NCBI GenBank assembly: GCA_018340805.1
Contig: JACMZG010001914.1
Span: 5,492,612-5,556,611, forward strand
Source of the DNA: Microvelia longipes
Taxonomy: Eukaryota > Arthropoda > Insecta > Hemiptera > Veliidae
DNA length: 64,000 nt
Direction: 5' to 3'
The notes beneath the pieces were generated by a model, which was not told the DNA's origin, did no database searches, and saw nothing but the letters and a program-made list of their open reading frames with translations. Shown in pieces: positions 22,028-33,926 of this stretch. The translations under genes and the position numbers were made by a program. The first letter of the stretch is position 1; every line of letters starts with the position of its first letter.

Positions 22028-25000
22028 TCATGTTGTATTGTTTGAATTATTTACATTATTCGTTTCCATAGCAACATCCTTGGGTTGTTTGATTTCATTA
22101 GGATTCTGCAGTTCATAGATCTGGAAAAAATTAAAAACATTATTAATAACTTTAGGTTTTGTTGTTTGCCTGCCTACGCAACTTTTAGCAGCAAGTCAAT
22201 CCCATCAAAACTTGCATCAAAATATTGTGTGTCTAATTCAATAAAATATAATTTATTTACAGGCACTTTTTTAGATGGTTGACAAAGGAACTATAGACTT
22301 TCTAGTTAAAATTAAGATCGAGTATAACCTGATGTATTATTCCCTAATTGATTTTAATTACTTGATAGGAAATTTAAACACAACAGCTTAAAGCTCTATA
22401 ATAACAAAAACTAATTATTTAGCCCTAAATAATTAGTTTTTGTTGTTATTATAGAACTTTAAGATGTTGTGTTGAAATTTCCTATCAAGATGTGGGAGTT
22501 CTATAAAATAAATAGTGCTACAAAAGAGAAATTACTGATTTTAATTACTCTTGAGAGAACTGATAACCAATCAAAGAATTCACCACTATGATAAAGATCA
22601 TAGGGGAGTAATCATCTGAAGAAGTTACACGGGTGTAGCTCATTGAGGGTCATGGGGGAGTGATCATCTGAAGATAATGCAGGGTGCAGCAAATTGAAGG
22701 TCGTAGGGAAGTAACCGTCTCAAGAAGTAACAGGGTATAGCTTATTGAAGATGAAGAAGATACTGTTATCATCAGTGAGAAAATTCTGAGAGAAACAATT
22801 TTTATTTACCCCTAATCATTTATGCAACTTCAGGGGAAAAATGTACTTCTGGGGAAAAGAAAAACTAGAAAATGGCAGAAACAGGCTTCCTTTTTTTAAA
22901 TTGTTTGAAGCTGTTAAAATTCAAAATATTAAGGTTGAAACTAGAAAATAAAATAGCCTGTTTCTACATTTATTTGTTTTTGTTAAAAAGACCTTATTTT
23001 TTGGCGGTTTTGATAAGGCCACAGTAAACAAGTGTAGTTCTTACTTGATTATTTTTTTCAAATGTAAACTATAAATTAATGAGTCTAACCCCCTTTTTTA
23101 CATACTCCCTCTCCATATGCTAAGAATAAAAAACAATTACTAAAATATTAATTAAATTTAAAATATAAGCCCACCAATGGTTACTGGCGGGAATACTATG
23201 GACTAATAGAAAACTGGTCCGGGTTTATAATGAGAAGTATAGGGGAGCGACTGTAACGCTATCTCTTGGTTAACATGATTTGAGTTTCAATACATTTTAT
23301 ACATCATGAGAATTACCTTACTTGGTCTAACTTTTGTATATCTACAAGTTGTTGGTGCACGAATTAAGAGACCACTAAGCTCTTATGGATTCCTTCCAAT
23401 AACTCATGGGGGAAATGCAATGTACTAACTATGCCAAAATTATTATTTTTTAGTTGAGGAGACGTCAGAAGCATTACACTGATAAAGTTAAGCATTACTA
23501 ATGACTATATATATTTAAGAGATTAATGTCACTTTTTTTTAAAGAAACATTTGTTTCAAACGTATTCATTTTTACTTTACAAAATCCGAGTTAGGCTGAT
23601 GTTACAAGGGAGGTTATTTGGAAAACCCTAATTAAGGTTATGTTTCCAAAGCCTGTTTAATTTTTTTGTTTGCTAATGGTACATAAGTTTTAAAGGCAGT
23701 TATTTGGGATAAAAAAGGGATAAATTTGAGTACAAAATAATTTTCAAGTTTCATCTCATTATCAGCATTAGTTTAATTTTTATTGAATGATTTGTATAAT
23801 TTTTTTAAAAAAATGTAAAATATCAGAAAATATTCTAATTAAGTTGAAATTTAGTACAAGTGTACCCCTTGACGTAATAAATAAGTGTACTAAGTTTTGT
23901 TATAATACAACAAGTCTATCTACAAGTCTATGACTTTTGGTGGATCATAAAAGTTAAGCAGCATTGAGCGTGTCCAGTGCCTGGATAAATGACCACTGGG
24001 AATGAAATGAATGTATTTACTATCTGAGGACGAGCAAAGCGAGTCCGAAGATAAGTTGCAGTATAAATTTAACAACGTACTTCTGAGGAGGAGCGAAACG
24101 TGTCTGAAGCTGGGATGATAGAGGATAGGTAGCGATCCAATGTAATGAGGAAAAGTTCCGAGGTACCCCATACCCAATTTTTTTAAATTAAAACTATTTT
24201 TTATAATTATACAGACAAATTATTTCATTTGAAAATTCATTGAAAAACTTACTTGAATATAAGCTTCAGTAAGAGTAATCATCTGGGGCAGTACCTCCGT
24301 GACATGGAGATCTTGCATTTCGTACCACTTTCCATTGCCTTTCTGAAGTACATGTACTCTGTACGTACCCTTACCAGGTTCTCCATCGTGAACCACATTA
24401 GCTATGAGGTCATATACAGGGTGGGGGTGAGACGCACGTGCCTCCGGAGCCAGAAACTCAGAGAAATCAACGTTTTTGACAGGAAAATTCACTATGGTTG
24501 GGTTCTTTTCAACAAAGAACGTGTTCTTAGTAAACCTCTGTAACAAAAAATTTATAACAAAAAAAAATTAACTCAACTGGCTTATTTTTCATTTTTTTAA
24601 CAAAAATTGAAGAATTGATTTTATACAAGATTTTAGTTTTCACCTCGCTTAAAATTTTCCTTTCACCTAATAGACAAAGAGCCAGAACTGAAGAAATGTG
24701 ACTAGTGAATGTTTTGCACTACTTCAAACCAAATATTTTTGGAAATATACCTTAAATTAAGAAGAAAAACTTTGTCTGCTTATCCAGAGTAGAGCCCTTC
24801 ATATGAATGAGCTTTCTCTAAATTTTATAAAATTGCACAAATTTCAGTTTTCTTCAAAACTGTGAAACGACTCAAAACGACTTTTTCTTCAAAACGACCC
24901 ACAGGGTCATGTTTTGCACAACCACAACCCACAAAAAGAACATGAACTTCTAAACTAATTAACTCTTCACAGATTTTGCTATAATAGTTTCATTATAAAC

Positions 25001-28000
25001 TCGCGGAACCCCCAATATAAACAAAGAAGTCACATTATTATTCACCTTTATATAGAGTATGAGGAAAGGAGGAAGTTTGGTGATTTCAAATTTCTTCATA
25101 AAATTCTCTTTGTATGTTTTATATTCTTTCTCTGTCTCGCCATTGAATTTCATTAAAAGAGTGTAAAGGTTAACCTGCAACACAAATAATTAACTGTATC
25201 ATTAGTAAACAAAATATATATTTTTTTAAATTCCTTTATTTTTTAAGTATATAAAAAATATTATATATCATTTTGATACTACCGAGTTTTGCAAAACATG
25301 AATAGTTGACACAATATAATTGTGCGAGAGACACCAAGGAAATGTAACAAGCAAATGCAATGCTACATCTGGGAACTGTTCCATCATTCGACATTCGTCA
25401 TACTTGATGGCTCGACATAATGTCATGTCCCACTCTGTTTCATTACGTCTAACTCATCAGGGCGCCGACAGAGCCTGAACTCACTCTGACCTTCAATTAA
25501 TTCCGAAGAATATAATGTGAAGTACTTACCAGAGACGAGCGGTGCTCTCTTACCGCCATCATGGTGTCTCTCGCACAATTATATTGTGTCAACTATTCAT
25601 GTTTTGCAAAACTCGGTAGTATCAAAATGATATATGTTTTGCTTGCCATGCATGATGGCGGTAAGAGAGCACCGCTCGTCTCTGGTAAGTACTTCACATT
25701 ATATTCTTCGGAATTAATTGAAGGTCAGAGTGAGTTCAGGCTCTGTCGGCGCCCTGATGAGTTAGACGTAATGAAACAGAGTGGGACATGACATATGTCG
25801 AGCCATCAAGTATGACGAATGTCGAATGATGGAACAGTTCCCAGATGTAGCATTGCATTTGCTTGTTACATTTCCTTGGTGTCTCTCGCACAATTATATT
25901 GTGTCAAAAAATATTATAATTATACAATTAAAGTTATTTTGCCCACATTAAAAGAGAAAAACCATTGAGCCATGTGGCCATAAATAAATATAAATATTAT
26001 TTTAAATTTTCTTTTTGAATTCATCATTTAGCTGAATTCATTTCATACTTACCTGGAAAATGACCCCAAGTCAGTTTTTCTTTTGCCCTAAAGCGGTGGT
26101 GATACTACGGGTATTATTGGAAAAATAAAGGGATCTTTTTTACGTTTATAAAATATATGACACATCCATTATTTGAACATGAAAATTGGTCCTATAGTAC
26201 CAGAGATATAACTGTTTTAAAAGGGTACTGAAATAATTACAAATAATCACTAATATATAGCCTAAAAACACACAAAAAACTTAAAACAACATGTTTCCTA
26301 ATATTTGCAGGGGAAAAACAACTTATGAGACACATAAAATGTACCTGAGGTATAATATTTTCCATGATTTCATCCTTGAATAGAGGAGGAGGAGGTAGAT
26401 CACAGGTAAGATAGAGGAATGGAGACTCGGCCATTGTTTCCATGTACTCGTCAGTCAGTCTTAAAACTGCTCTCTGCTTCTCTTCTAACTCCATGGGAGG
26501 GATTTTGCGTGTTCTTATACGCATCGAACCAAGGAAAGTTTTATAGATTATAGATGAATCTACTTTCTTGGTACCGTTAAGAGCAAGGTGTAGGGCGTTC
26601 AAAAACCACGATAGAAAGTCTACTGGATCACCTGTACATAACAAATTTAATAGTGAATTAAAGAAACTTTAATTTATGACTTTAAAGAAAATTTATTTAT
26701 AACTAATTTTTTCTTATGTTTATTTATTTTCTATTCCATCAACTGTTAATCTAAATTTTTACTCTTTTTTTTCATTCAATTTCTCCTCTCTTTGATAATT
26801 TATTCTTAATTTTTTGGTACAGTTTGCCTTCCTGAAATAAACTTTGATGTAATAACTTAGTTAATAGAGCAATAAAAATTCTGTAACAAATTTATTTTGT
26901 AATAAAAATTAATAATTGTACAATAATTTTATTTATTTATTTAACTTTATTTTAATTATATTATTTAATTTTAATTTTTTTCCCCACACACAATCTTACA
27001 ATATGTGGGATTTTTCATTGTTTCCTGTAATTGTTTTTTATTGTATTTTTATATGTTTGAAAAATAAACTAATTATTTAAAAAAAACTTTCTATCTGCTG
27101 ACTCATCAATGATAATGACATCATAAAAAATTGTTTTCTAAAACAGCACAACTATAATACGACACACGGCTAAAATCAATTGACACCCCGCCAAAATCTC
27201 AATGCTTTCAACCCTCATTTTTAAATAAAAAAATCCCTTCTTTTAAGTAACAAAAAAAAATCCCTACTCTGGCAACACTGAAAGTCAGGTTATGTTTTGA
27301 ATTTTATTATTTGTTTTTATTTGATATCGTATTTTTTTATTTTTAAAAATTATTTATTTACTTTTTAAGTAGGAATATTGTTGTATCTTATAAATTTACC
27401 TAATTGTTGCATTAAATTTGTTCGGGAAGTATGAATTAAGTGAAGTTAAAGTTGTTGATTACGTAATGCAATGGATCATAATAGTTCTATGATAAAAAAC
27501 CCAGACCCCAGACCCTGCGCTGTACTCAAATAGCAAGAAATGCTTGAAGAATACATCAATGTCCATGCGTCAAATATAGGCACTCAAATCATATTACAAC
27601 TCTGCAATAATTGGATGATTTAAACAGATTGGAATGAAACGAAACGAACTCGAACAGATAAATATGCACAATGAGGGAAATAAAAGTGACGCGAGGTTAC
27701 AAATATTTACAACCAGCGTTGCCTTTTTATGATTTTATTTACGAAAAAGGTATTTTTTTATACCGAGGTTGGCATAAAGTGGAGGGGGAAAGATCGTGGT
27801 CGGTCTGAACCAATAGAATTCTTTCCCTCACAGATTTTTGGCGTGCTGTCAATTGATTTTAGCCGTGTGTCGTATTATAGTAATAAAAATTGATTTTTGT
27901 GCCAGATTTTAACTCTCTAGCATAAACATCCCAGTAGCTACAATTATAACACACATACAGACAGACGATTTGATAATAAATACTCAGGAGGTCTTAAAAA

Positions 28001-31000
28001 CACCTGAAACGGATAATTCATTGAAATCCTGGCTTCAGGTCTTTAATACAAACACAATACTTTTCGTATATATCTACAGATAAATCAGGAAAAGGCTGCA
28101 TCAACATATTTTAGGTTTTGGCTCATTTTTAAATTGTACAAACAAGCTTTTTAAAGAGGGTAGGGAAATAGTTGAGGTAGTGGGGAGAAAACAGTGCTCA
28201 GATATCGATGGGTGTTAAATGAGCTATACTAAGAGGAATAATAAGTCAATTTATTCAAGGCCCAGGTACGTAACCCTGCTTTAAATACTACTTACGCCAT
28301 ACACCAAGGTTTTAGGGCCTTTTTCCCACCGAAATGCCATTTTTTAATTTATATTGTAGTGTCCTGGGTTGAGGGGCCTTCCTGTTTTACCTTATCAATC
28401 CTTTCCTTTGTTTTGATTCCTTGAGCTTTTATTTAATTAACTTTCTTACCTTATCACAGTATTCCTTTTCTGCCTTGTTTATTTAATCTCTTTGTGGATT
28501 GAGGAAATATATATCTACAATATATTTTTCCAAAGTAATGTAAAATACTTACTTTTTCTTTATTATATTTTATCGTGAGTTATGTAGTGACATAGCAATA
28601 GTATAAAATAAAGCAATAAAAACAAATTAAAGCAAATACTCAATTATTATTATAATGGGAATAAGAGGGTACCTTGCTTAGTGAACTGGAATTTCTTTTT
28701 ACTCCACAGCGTGACAGCTTGGAGCATCTCATGAGGAGATACATGAGCCTTGAAGTTCCTCGGGTTCCACAGTTTCCTGATCAACTCACCGAACCTCTGT
28801 ACTAGCAAGAAAGAACTGTCTCCAGGAGGTCTCTTGACCCTCGCGTAGTTGATCTCTCGTAGGAAATAATCTCTCAGAGGACCAACATGACTCAGGGCCT
28901 GTGATAATTAAGAAAAAGTAAATAGAGCGTTAATTATATTAAATCAAATAAATAAACAACTTTATTGCCATAAAATAAATATAAAATATATAAAAATACA
29001 CAAATTAAACTATATAATTTTCTGAATTAGTTAAAAAATATTAAACTAATGTAAAAAATTTAAGTCATCTTTTTATATGACTTTTATATTAAATAAGCTA
29101 AGTAAGCAAATTATGGTATTATACATACTACAATCAGTTGCGGACTCAGCCAAAAAGGCCCGAGGAGGGTTCAGCCTAAAAGGGCCCAAATCTACATCTC
29201 AAGGGGCCCAATGGGGGGGGGGGAGTTCCTTTATTGCTTCTCAGAGGGGTTTACTTTAAACTAGAGTAGTATTAATGATTATAGCAAGCTAAATTTAATT
29301 TATTTAACTTTAATTTCATACTTAATAAAATTAAATCAAATTACATTATTTTATTTAAATAAATTAAATAAACTTAAGTAAATAAAATAAATAAGTAAGA
29401 ATAGAATACTATTAATTAAAACTTAAATTTATTCATTTAAATGAAATTTTAAACAAAAAAGAAAACTAAAAAAACTAAAACTAAAAAAAAATCATTAAAA
29501 AACAATTTATCACACTTAAAAAATTATAATAAACCATTGCATGCATTAAAATTAATATGTAATAGAGCATTAATTAATAATTTAATTTAATACTTCAACA
29601 ACCAGAAGAAATGCCAACTGATTTAAAAATATTTTATTTTGTTAGGTTGGCAGCATTACTTAAGACCCCCCCCCCCAGGGAATTGACTTTTGTGTAATCA
29701 GTAGTGCTCCTTCTATACATAGTATTATTAAGATAAATATATACTAAGATTCCAATCATCCAAAACCATGTACAGAGACAAAGTAGGTGCTTACCTGTAG
29801 AATAACATTGCAGTAGTCATTAGCCTTGATGTTATTAAGTCCGACAATACCAGGGAGATATAAAGTACTATCTATGGCTCGGGATAACTTGTCAGACAAA
29901 TCCATAGATTTAATATGATCTGATGTGAATGTAGGGTTCAGTACATATTTTATATCATCTAGAGAGGAATCTAAAACAGTACAAACATTGACTTAGTATT
30001 AGTTTAAAAGTTTCATGTTGTAGTGATTGTAAAATATCGTGGGAGGTGATAGATCAACTTAATATGGTCAAAGTTAACATGCATGGATTTTTTTTAACAT
30101 GTATCACAACCTGGTATCACTTTAGCTAAGAATATTAAGCATAATGGCCAGCCAAAGTTATTAATTAACAACTTTGGCTAACCATTTTAGTCATTATGCA
30201 TAATGTCAGGATATTATACAACATTAACAATTTATCACTTTTGCTGTTACAAAGATATAAATAACACACGGTAGTATACATAAAGATGTATAGTAGAGGG
30301 GGCATAGCCTATTTCAATACATTTAGAGGCCTGAAACACCTTTTTAGGGCTCTATGTCACCTTATTAAAACCTCCTCTAAAGAGGAGGTTGTGTGTCTTC
30401 CCGCACATTTTTTGTGTTCTGATTTGAATTGATTCTGTATTTTTTTCTGTTTATTTGATTATATTGATAACCGAATCTGGTCTGGTTACTTTTTTCATGT
30501 TTCAAAACTCAACCAATAGGGCCTTTACGATCACGGCCACGGAGGCAGATACATGGTAGTATGCCCCTTTTTAATTTTTCTCTCTTGTACTGAAGGTGTA
30601 TAGGATAAGTATTGCGTTAGCACTAGAAATCCAAAACCAGAATTTCACCGGTACTGTCCGTTTCAGGTCTTTATTTTACCAAGTCTGTCGTGTTTTTACC
30701 ACATTGTCTCTTTGTATGTGTTTATATGTGTGGATCTGTTATCATTATAGCTCCCAGAATGACATTTATAGGTTTTGTAAAGAATCGGAAAAAATAACCA
30801 ATTAAGTTGAAAAGTGGCAAGAGTATCAAGATACTTTGAAAGAGTATGCAAAGAATCATTTTCTGCGGTTAGTGCATCTATGGTTTTTTTGAGACATTGA
30901 GCGTGGTCAGTAGGCAAATGGGAGACTGCTGGCATTAAAAACTAAACTTTTTTGACAGAGGATGTGTAATGAGAGACCAAAGACAAACTGCAATATAAAT

Positions 31001-33926
31001 AAGACATTTCCATTTTCTAAGGACGAGCAAAGCGAGTCAGAAGTGGCGAGGATGAGCATTGCAAGGTGTAGAGGAACCCCGTACCCAATTTTGTAACTTT
31101 ATGCTCATCAAGTTGGTAAAAATTTATAATAAACTAAAACAGGCTTAAAAATAAATAACTTAAAATTTTGTTTGGAATAAATATCTTGGGTTATTATTTC
31201 AATAAGTTTTGCTTACCAACTATTTCATAGTTATCGGGAAGACAGTAAAATTTCAAAGTATGAAGATTTAGATAGACATGATGAGCTTCAGCCACACTGT
31301 GTGTGTAAGCAAACGTATTCGTACCTCGGCCTAGAACCAAATATTAAATAAAATAGTACACATATTAAATCACCAAATAAATTTATACCACAATAGGATT
31401 TGTGGTATACATTTTTTAATAACATACTTTTAAAAACAAGCTGTCAATCTTGGAACAAGGCTTCCCTACCTATTAGCTTAACATTATAGGAGCATATAAT
31501 TTTGCTGTAAAAGCTAGTGTGTTTAAGAGAGAAAAAACACATTCATTAATTTAAATATCCCCAGAACTATCTGGTGCTACCACAACAGACAATTTCAAAA
31601 CATTATTAGAAAGATTTTTTATCGAGAAAATCTTTAATTAGACACCATTTTGATACTACATATCAGATTAAGCCTCAAAATCTAATCAGTTTCCACTCAA
31701 ACTGTATTAATGTGAAAAATGAATGGTTCATTTTAAAATATTTAGGTAAAAAGATCACAATTATGACACATATAAACAAACTTTTTAATATAATTTTTAG
31801 TATCACACCAATAAATGTATATATTCGCCCATAATTTAAATGTATAAATAGCAATGAAATTTACACTATTAATTATATATGAGCTAAGCTAACAGATAAT
31901 ATGTACTCCGTTGATAAATAGTAAGAGAAATAGGCGCTCAAAGTTTGAAAAGTCAAAAGTCCATATTTTTTAAAATAGTGCCAGCCACAGATGTGGTTGA
32001 GGACCCTTTCTCTTAAGAATACCTTAAAATATCATTAAAAACACTTTATTAAACAAGTATTTTTATAATTAATTGCTAAAAGTTTTTAAAAGTTTAAACT
32101 GATTTCATTTTGATACCCCAAAAAGATTTAGGAATTGGAATGTCCTATTCCTATAAGATATAATATTTCCTATAAGATAAGATATATATAAAGTAGATTT
32201 TAGTGGAATTCCCTTGGAGATGTGTGAATTTCACCCCCGTCAGGGATTAGTTTTGCCACCACTACGAGTTCTGGCTGGCTACGGGCCTGGCTGGTTATAA
32301 TGAATCATGGTAGCATGAGGGATGTGCTCTCGGCACAATGGTTATAACCAGTGTATAATAATAATTGCTCGTTTTAGGGCCTTTCGGCCCTTCAGGGTTT
32401 TGCCTTGCGGGAACAACCTCGGGTGGGTCAGATCAACTATGCTCAAAGTAAAGCTAAAGTTTGCCAAATCTTTTTACATCAAATTCTATTTATAACCAGT
32501 ATATGAAATGTGTATATTTATTATTACATTAGAAATTATAAATATACATTAATAATACATTATTAAACAGAAGAAATAATGTATCAAATAGTGTATATTT
32601 ATGTAATCTAAGAATGCAAAAAGGAATACCAACCAAATGACTTAACCAATAGCACAAAAAATTCTCAATAACTTAATTTATTTTGTTTTAGAGGCCACTT
32701 AAAATATCCTCAAAGACGACCAGTGGTCGAGGGTCCACATTATTTTTTATAATAACAACCTAATCTGATTATAAATGTTCAATAAAAGCAGTATTACCTT
32801 GAAAATATTTGCCACAGACTAAGCAAGCATAAACATTTATCCTTGACAATGAAACGGAGCATAACTTCTCAAAATCAAAGTCTAAAACATGTCTGTTTAT
32901 TGTGTCAAGGTAAGGGCACTGGCGACGTAAAATCACTCTCTCATTCTTGACACCTAAAAAAAATCAAATAAGATAGAGCAAAAGATAAACAAAAAACCTT
33001 TGGTCTTTTAGACGCTACGTGGTGTATTTGCTGGGAGCCACTATGCAGTTCTTGCAAAGTTAAGTATTTTAGGGGAATTTCACTATGAAGTATTCAAGTT
33101 TATTCTACTATAACCAGCAGATATAACTTACCACATAGTCCATTCATATGCAGTGGATTGACCCAACTAAAAATTTTAATACTCTTCCTAGACTTGAACG
33201 TTGATTAAAACCTGCTGCTGTTAATTTACTTAATATCTCTCTACGATCAGTGTGACATACAGTCTATCGTTTAGTTTAAAAATCCCAAAGGTCGTAAGTA
33301 TTTTGGGGATTGACCAATCAGAGAAGCCGCTGCCAACCTCTCACTTAAAAAGAGAAAAAAAATCCCTACCACAATAACCGCTGTAGGAAAAAAACCTTCT
33401 TTCCGGCAATCGTTGACTTTGTTTGTGGTTCTTCTTTTGATTACATTGTATTGAAAACTACTTTCAAATTAATCTTAACAATGATATTTTAAAATAAAAC
33501 TTCACAAAAGAAATGTAAAAAAACATCACCTAGAAAATACGGGTAAAATAACCTGATTTGTTTGCATAGTTTTTTCCCGCTCCCTTCTTGCAGTGATTTT
33601 TTGTCTTAAGAATCAGTGGTGTCTAAACAGACCTGTCAAGATTTTTAAACTAAACGATACACAATTAGTACGTTCACACACACTTACTATTAATTGATAG
33701 TATTGAAAACTAAAAATTATAACATTTTCACAAATTTGTTCTGTTAGTAGTCTCCTCTTTCAAAAATTTACGATAAAAATAATTTAAATATTGAGTAGCT
33801 ATCAGCAGTAGAGACTTTACTACCTGAAGGTTCGTCGTCCTCAGAGATAGGGTCAATATCCAACGATTCCTCTACTTTCCTCTTCAATAATTTCCTTTCT
33901 CTTATTTTCTTAGCTATCTCCTCCAT
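22028..33926 (-). CDS. USP39: USP39 / Sad1 splicing factor (ubiquitin-protease-like), complete
   Basis: Nine minus-strand exons in consistent phase give 522 residues: 33926-33824, 32953-32798, 31330-31217, 29970-29795, 28898-28673, 26631-26345, 25174-25046, 24537-24253 and 22120-22028 (TGA). All introns are GT-AG. Residues ~45-112 form a UBP zinc finger (CPYLDTI, YACLVCGKYFQ, then His97, His103/104, His110). The USP-like fold follows: GLNNIKANDYCNVILQ (~168-183), RPPGD, LWNPRNFKAHVSPHEMLQAV, DFLSWFLNALH, DEYMETMAESPFLYLTCDL, EKEYKTYKENFMKKFE and YDLIANVVHDGEPGKGTYRV. Where active USPs have the catalytic Cys (NTCY) this has NDY, and GTYRV replaces the usual GHY. Loss of catalytic residues is the family norm: USP39 acts in nuclear tri-snRNP assembly and pre-mRNA splicing. 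The N-terminal Arg/Lys/Glu-rich region is shorter than in human. The last exon was assigned by phase and acceptor. Confidence 0.95.
22365..22490. mobile_element. Foldback MITE in the last USP39 intron
   Basis: Perfect to near-perfect hairpin: GATAGGAAATTTAAACACAA against TTGTGTTGAAATTTCCTATC, and AACAAAAACTAATTATTTAG against CTAAATAATTAGTTTTTGTT. Confidence 0.8.
22587..22755. repeat. Short tandem repeat, three ~54 bp units
   Basis: Three diverged units share GATCATAGGGGAGTAATCAT, CTGAAGAAGTTACA and GTAGCTCATTGAGG. Confidence 0.7.
23745..24182 (+). repeat. Dispersed repeat family A, partial copy
   Basis: From TTTCATCTCATTATCAGCAT through GACGAGCAAAGCGAGTCCGA to CCGAGGTACCCCATACCC, collinear with 37458-38187. 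Lies in the last USP39 intron. Confidence 0.8.
24690..24930. repeat. Partial copy of element K
   Basis: TTGCACTACTTCAAACCAAA and TATACCTTAAATTAAG match the left arm of K at 14745; TCATGTTTTGCACAACCAC matches its inner arm. Confidence 0.6.
25433..25473 (-). ncRNA. Hammerhead-ribozyme-like motif, palindromic stem I
   Basis: Inverted partner of the motif at 25741-25781, with the same core, CTCTGT/ACAGAG stem III and GGCGCC stem I. Confidence 0.6.
25741..25781 (+). ncRNA. Hammerhead-ribozyme-like motif, palindromic stem I
   Basis: CTCTGT (stem III), C17, GGCGCC (self-complementary stem I), CTGATGA, stem II GTT...AAT (with a G-T pair), GAA, ACAGAG closing stem III over 6 bp. The cleavage triplet would be GUC. 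Confidence 0.6.
26646..27099. other. USP39 intron, AT-rich, no element recognised
   Basis: Low-complexity A/T sequence between the exon ending at 26631 and the nested transposons from 27100. Confidence 0.45.
27100..28092 (-). repeat. Dispersed repeat family A, split by an inserted transposon
   Basis: The family A word ending in ...AACAGCACAACT (27138-27151) continues after the insertion with AAAATTGATTTTTGTGCCAG (27886 on), then ACACCTGAAACGGATAATTC. The 27152-27880 element interrupts it. Confidence 0.8.
27152..27880. mobile_element. DNA transposon remnant with 34-bp perfect terminal inverted repeats
   Basis: 729 bp. Both ends read CTATAATACGACACACGGCT inward, followed by AAAATCAATTGACA, identical over 34 bp. 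It is inserted in a family A repeat within a USP39 intron. A second, rearranged copy lies at 62138-62880. No transposase frame is seen, so it is non-autonomous. Confidence 0.85.
28093..28672. other. USP39 intron, nothing recognised
   Basis: Unremarkable intron sequence, slightly G-rich at 28140-28400. Confidence 0.4.
29135..29560 (-). repeat. Family B (hAT-like MITE), one end only
   Basis: Starts CAGTTGCGGACTCAGCCAAA, the same end as element B at 21202 inverted. The other terminus is missing where family C begins. Confidence 0.7.
29570..29735 (+). repeat. Family C, right half
   Basis: Blocks AGGTTGGCAGCATTACTTA, TAATCAGTAGTGCTCCTTCT and ATAGTATTATTAAG match 15965-16109. Confidence 0.75.
30110..30240. 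mobile_element. Small palindrome in a USP39 intron
   Basis: Centre GCCAAAGTTATTAATTAACA with partner AACTTTGGC; flanks GCATAATGG / CCATTTTAGTCATTATGC also pair. Confidence 0.55.
30270..30560. repeat. Family F copy
   Basis: GTATAGTAGAGGGGGCATAG and TACATTTAGAGGCCTGAAAC match the F element at 35145-35907, here without the nested insertion. Confidence 0.65.
30600..31095 (+). repeat. Dispersed repeat family A copy
   Basis: TCCGTTTCAGGTCTTTAT at 30658 through GACGAGCAAAGCGAGTCAGA and CCCCGTACCCAATTTT. The interior is rearranged relative to 37458-38187. Confidence 0.7.
31400..32790. other. USP39 intron, nothing firmly recognised
   Basis: Mostly AT-rich. A less AT-rich patch at 32190-32420 (GGGCCTTTCGGCCC at 32379) has no coding potential and no visible partner in the window. 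Confidence 0.4.
33265..33659. mobile_element. Inverted-repeat element H in the first USP39 intron
   Basis: Perfect 20-bp ends: TATCGTTTAGTTTAAAAATC and its complement GATTTTTAAACTAAACGATA. The target duplication is unclear. An E-type end (AGTACGTTCACACACACTT) lies just beyond, at 33668. Confidence 0.8.

Larger units (their letters stand above)
25266..25905. mobile_element. Inverted-dimer retroposon D with 13-nt target duplication
   Basis: A 640-bp insertion in a USP39 intron, flanked by AAAAAATATTATA on both sides (25253-25265 and 25906-25918). Two copies of one ~316-bp unit lie in opposite orientation. Each has an A block (GTGTCTCTCGCACAATTATA then TTTTGCAAAACTCGGTAGTA) and an X block that includes GGTAAGAGAGCACCGCTCGT. 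Each X block carries a hammerhead-like core. The long variable duplication points to target-primed reverse transcription rather than cut-and-paste. Confidence 0.85.
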
